Notes under the pieces: model-generated
Told to the model about the DNA's origin: nothing
Databases searched by the model: none
What the model saw: only the letters and a program-made list of their open reading frames with translations
Made by a program: the position numbers and the translations under genes
In this document: positions 61,317 to 64,000 of the stretch, piece after piece
Layout: the number at the start of each line of letters is the position of its first letter
Position numbering within the stretch: the first letter of the stretch is position 1
Origin: Aggregicoccus sp. 17bor-14
Lineage (GTDB): Bacteria > Myxococcota > Myxococcia > Myxococcales > Myxococcaceae
Assembly (NCBI RefSeq): GCF_009659535.1
Contig: NZ_VJZZ01000009.1
Coordinates: 119,793-183,792, forward strand
DNA length: 64,000 nt
Direction: 5' to 3'

Positions 61317-61703
61317 ATGCAGATGAACTGGGCGATTGCAGAGCGGGCGGCGCGGGCGACGGGCGGAGCCGAGCGCGTGGAGACGGTGCTGCTGGAGGGC
61401 GAGCTCTCCGAGCAGGAGCTGGTGCAGGTGGCCGACGAGCTCACCCGGCGCGCGGGCCGCGGCGCGCGCCTGCTGGTGCTGGACTTCAGCGAGGTGCCGC
61501 ACCTGAACTACCGCGGCGTGCGCCCGCTGATGGAGCGCGCCGCACAGCTGCGCCGCGCGGGCGGGGACGTGAAGCTCTCCGGCCTCTCGCCCTACCTGAA
61601 GGCCATCTTCCGCGCGGCGGGTGCCCACGACGCCTTCGAGTTCTACCCGCACATGTCCGATGCGCGCGCCGCCTTCGCGCACGCGCGCGCTCCCTTCGTC
61701 TGA
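61317..61703 (+). CDS. STAS-domain protein with degenerate phosphorylation site
   Basis: 128 residues, STAS (anti-sigma-antagonist) fold: [81 protein letters not shown]. At the phosphorylated Ser of SpoIIAA-type proteins (DSSG) this one has NYRG, so Ser phosphorylation is not possible in the usual way. Located between mraZ and rsmH, 23 bases after mraZ, where no gene is usual. Function perhaps in division control; inference. Confidence 0.82.
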   Translation: MQMNWAIAERAARATGGAERVETVLLEGELSEQELVQVADELTRRAGRGARLLVLDFSEVPHLNYRGVRPLMERAAQLRRAGGDVKLSGLSPYLKAIFRAAGAHDAFEFYPHMSDARAAFAHARAPFV

Positions 61704-61734
61704 CCCGGCTGCCCTGACCCGAGAGGCCGCGCCC

Positions 61735-62649
61735 GTGCCGTCCGACTTCCACCACCACACCGTGCTGCTCGAGGAGACCGTGGCCGTGCTGCAGCCCGGC
61801 GAGGGCAAGCTGCTGGTGGACGGCACCCTGGGCGGGGGCGGCCACACCGAGGCGCTGCTCGCGCGCGGGGCCACGGTGGTGGGCGTGGACCGCGACCCGG
61901 TGGCGCTCGCCGCGGCGCGCGCGCGGCTCGCGGCCTTCCCGCGCTTCAGCGCGCGCCAGGGCAACTTCGGCGAGCTGCCGGAGCTGGTGGCGGACCTCGC
62001 GCCGGTGGACGGCGTGCTGGTGGACCTGGGCGTGAGCAGCCCGCAGCTGGACGTGGCCGAGCGCGGCTTCTCCTTCATGAAGGACGGCCCGCTGGACATG
62101 CGCATGGGGGACACCGGGCGCACCGCGGCGGAGCTCATCGCGGACGTGGACGAGCAGGAGCTCGCGCAGCTCTTGCGCGAGCTGGGCGAGGAGCCCTTTG
62201 CCCGGCCCATCGCGCGCGAGCTCAAGCGGGCGCTGCCCACGCGCACGCTGGAGGCGGCCGAGGCGGTGAAGCGCGCGGTGCCCCGGCGCGCCTGGCCGAA
62301 GAAGATCCACGTGGCCACCAAGACCTTCCAGGCGCTGCGCATGGCGGTGAACGGCGAGCTCGAGGCGCTGGACGCGCTGCTCGCCGCGCTGCCCACGCTG
62401 CTCAAGGTGGGCGGGCGCGCCGCCGTCATCTCCTTCCACTCGCTCGAGGACCGGCGCGTGAAGGAGGCCTTCCGCGCGCTGGTGGGGCAGTGCACCTGCC
62501 CGCCGGGGCTGCCGGTGTGCGCGTGCGGCGGAGGCGGGCACGGCTTCGCCGCGCTCACCCGCAAGGCCCTCTCCGCCTCGGACGCGGAGCTCGACGTGAA
62601 CCCCCGATCCCGCAGCGCACACCTGCGCGCGGTGGAGCGAATCAAATGA
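61735..62649 (+). CDS. rsmH: 16S rRNA m4C1402 methyltransferase RsmH (MraW)
   Basis: 304 residues. [38 protein letters not shown] has the SAM motif, then [56 protein letters not shown] and [22 protein letters not shown] 61735 with GAGAGG 8 bases before is chosen; starts upstream would overlap the STAS gene. Methylates the ribosome decoding site; second conserved gene of the dcw cluster. Stop overlaps ftsL by 4 bases. Confidence 0.96.
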   Translation: MPSDFHHHTVLLEETVAVLQPGEGKLLVDGTLGGGGHTEALLARGATVVGVDRDPVALAAARARLAAFPRFSARQGNFGELPELVADLAPVDGVLVDLGVSSPQLDVAERGFSFMKDGPLDMRMGDTGRTAAELIADVDEQELAQLLRELGEEPFARPIARELKRALPTRTLEAAEAVKRAVPRRAWPKKIHVATKTFQALRMAVNGELEALDALLAALPTLLKVGGRAAVISFHSLEDRRVKEAFRALVGQCTCPPGLPVCACGGGGHGFAALTRKALSASDAELDVNPRSRSAHLRAVERIK

Positions 62650-63068
62650 GCAAGCTGGGCAAGGGTGGACGCGGCACGGGGTTCGGCGCGAGCGCAGGGA
62701 CGCGCGGCAGCGTGAGCGTGGCGGGGGTGCTCGCGCACCTGCTGCCGGCCGTGGCGGTGATGGTGCTGCTCACCGCGGTGGGCCTCGTGCACGTGACGGG
62801 CCGCGTGATGGTGGTGGACGCGGGCTACCGCCTCAGCCGCTCGGAGGCCGAGAGCCGCACGCTGCAGCGCGAGAACGACCGGCTGAAGCTGGAGCTCGCC
62901 ACGCTCAAGACCCCGGCGCGCCTCGAGCGGCTCGCGCGCGAGAAGCTGGGCATGGGGCTGCCGGCCACAGGCGCCGTCATCGCGCTCGCGCCGGCGCGCA
63001 CGCCCGCGCGCGTGCAGGCGCGCAGCAGCCACGCGGTGCAGGTGGCCGAGCGGAGCGCCGGGCAGTGA
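62646..63068 (+). CDS. ftsL: Cell division protein FtsL
   Basis: 140 residues: basic Gly-rich cytoplasmic start, one membrane segment (about 25-45), a periplasmic coiled coil with Leu heptads ([39 protein letters not shown]), which is the FtsL/DivIC hallmark, and an Ala/Arg tail. ATG 62646 overlaps rsmH (ATGA) and its stop overlaps ftsI. FtsL links FtsQ/B and the FtsWI synthase. Confidence 0.87.
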   Translation: MSKLGKGGRGTGFGASAGTRGSVSVAGVLAHLLPAVAVMVLLTAVGLVHVTGRVMVVDAGYRLSRSEAESRTLQRENDRLKLELATLKTPARLERLAREKLGMGLPATGAVIALAPARTPARVQARSSHAVQVAERSAGQ

Positions 63069-64000
63069 GAGACTTCAAGAGCGTCCGGGCGCCGGATGCC
63101 GGCCCGGGCGGCGGGGTGGCCGGCGGGAGCCGCTGGCTGCGCCTGCGCGTGCTGCTGATGCTCGCGCTGTTCCTCGGCCTGCTCGCGGTGGCGCTGGGGC
63201 GCGCGGTGAAGCTGCAGGTGTTCGACCGCGACCAGCTGCGCGGCATGGCGCAGGACCAGTACATGCGCCAGATCGAGATCCCCGCGCGCCGCGGCGATAT
63301 CTTCGACCGGCGCGGCGCCCCGCTCGCGCAGAGCGTGGAGGTGGACTCGGTCTGGGTGGACCCCTCGATGCTCCCGGACGTGAAGGGGGCCGCGCGCGCG
63401 CTCGCCAAGCGCCTGAGGCTGGACCCCGACGAGCTCACGGTGCGCCTCACCCGCTCGCGCCGCTTCGCGTGGGTGAAGCGCCAGGTGACCCCGCGCGAGG
63501 CCGAGAGCGTGAAGGAGCTCGCGCTTCCGGGCATCGGCTTCACGAAGGAGCCCAAGCGCTTCTACCCGCAGCGCGAGCTGGGCGCGCACGTGGTGGGCAT
63601 GGTGGGCATGGACGGGCGCGGCCTCGAGGGCCTCGAGCTCGCCTTCGACGACGAGCTCTCCGGGCAGAACTCGCGGCTCTCGGGCCTGCGCGATGCGAAG
63701 GGGCGCAAGCTGCTCACGCAAGGGGGCACCGCGGACCCGCTCGAGCGCCAGGGCGCGGCCATCACCCTCACGCTGGACCGGCACCTGCAGTTCGTCACCG
63801 AGCGCGCGCTGAGCCACGCGGTGGAGGAGGCGAAGGGGGTGGCCGGGATGGCGGTGGTGCTGGACCCCAAGACGGGGGAGATCCTCGCGCTCGCCAACGA
63901 CCCGCGCTTCAACCCCAACACCCCGGAGACGGGGCTGAAGAACGCCATCCGCAACCGCGCCGCGCTGGACACCTTCGAGCCCGGCTCCACGATGAAGGCC
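63065..64000 (+). CDS. ftsI: Septal peptidoglycan transpeptidase FtsI/PBP3 (3' truncated by window end)
   Basis: The first 312 residues are visible. Short cytoplasmic part, membrane segment (about 23-47), pedestal domain (ARRGDIFDRRGAPLAQSVEVDSVWVDPS and GAHVVGMVGMDGRGLEGLELAFDDELSG) and the start of the transpeptidase domain up to the nucleophile motif SxxK (FEPGSTMK). Starts at GTG 63065 overlapping the ftsL stop (GTGA). The rest of the gene lies beyond 64000. Crosslinks septal peptidoglycan. Confidence 0.95.
   Translation, partial: MRDFKSVRAPDAGPGGGVAGGSRWLRLRVLLMLALFLGLLAVALGRAVKLQVFDRDQLRGMAQDQYMRQIEIPARRGDIFDRRGAPLAQSVEVDSVWVDPSMLPDVKGAARALAKRLRLDPDELTVRLTRSRRFAWVKRQVTPREAESVKELALPGIGFTKEPKRFYPQRELGAHVVGMVGMDGRGLEGLELAFDDELSGQNSRLSGLRDAKGRKLLTQGGTADPLERQGAAITLTLDRHLQFVTERALSHAVEEAKGVAGMAVVLDPKTGEILALANDPRFNPNTPETGLKNAIRNRAALDTFEPGSTMKA

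Overview
The window is very GC-rich (roughly 70-75 % by eye), tightly packed, and reads as a chromosomal segment of a myxobacterium, most likely family Myxococcaceae. The best taxonomic markers are a CarD protein with a C-terminal acidic/AT-hook (HMGA-like) tail next to CarG, a zinc protein with an archaemetzincin signature whose catalytic Glu is Gln. Two PilZ proteins, an elaborate chemosensory cluster and a type III export cluster fit the same group. I saw no rRNA, tRNA, CRISPR array, insertion sequence or phage gene. Many genes start with GTG and overlap the previous stop by 4 bases (ATGA/GTGA).

Layout. 1-9.2 kb: chemosensory operon (5'-truncated MCP, two CheY-like regulators, GAF-CheD fusion, CheA, a second MCP, CheW, a secreted protein, CheR). 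The visible part of the first MCP repeats the C-terminal half of the second without any difference I could find (2-957 = 5914-6869). 9.2-11.8 kb: ZIP metal transporter, methyltransferase, a 65-residue protein, YbaK-type deacylase. 11.9-20.3 kb: a MoxR/DUF58/Bat (aerotolerance-type) operon of eight overlapping genes. 20.4-22.6 kb: a receiver protein that apparently starts at CTG, a PilZ protein, a patatin-like phospholipase. 22.6-31.5 kb: a non-flagellar type III secretion operon: a needle-like protein, SctI, SctJ, an unidentified SctK-position protein, SctQ, a FliO-like protein, SctR-S-T-U-V. The ATPase, stator, SctD and secretin are not in the window.

31.5-38.1 kb (mostly minus strand): HU/IHF-type protein, YihY/BrkB membrane protein, a large RNase E/G with an S1-domain insertion and an Arg/Gly/Asp/Glu-rich tail and gene-free DNA on both sides, a DUF3052 protein and acylphosphatase. 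38.2-42.5 kb: NAD-dependent DNA ligase, then divergent rho with a perfect -35 box and a C-rich leader, and a Cys-rich lipoprotein. 42.5-45.2 kb: AI-2E/PerM-type membrane protein, a hypothetical protein, a lipase-like hydrolase. 45.3-50.5 kb: a class I glutamine amidotransferase divergent from aldehyde dehydrogenase, a glutamine-synthetase-family ligase and an iron alcohol dehydrogenase; together these look like a gamma-glutamyl-amine utilisation module.

50.5-55.6 kb (minus): a lipoprotein, a GT39/PMT-type glycosyltransferase with a membrane-anchored partner, carG, carD, and a small secreted peptide. 55.9-60.6 kb: acyl-CoA dehydrogenase, a lipoprotein, a methyltransferase, a GFA/CENP-V protein, a two-domain PilZ protein. 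60.7-64 kb: the start of the division and cell wall (dcw) cluster: promoter, a four-repeat MraZ operator, mraZ, a STAS-domain gene, rsmH, ftsL and ftsI (cut by the window end). The most interesting signals are the compact type III operon with its needle-like first gene, a likely internal start in sctQ and an adjacent patatin; the identical MCP halves; the modified RNase E/G; and the regulatory DNA of rho and mraZ.
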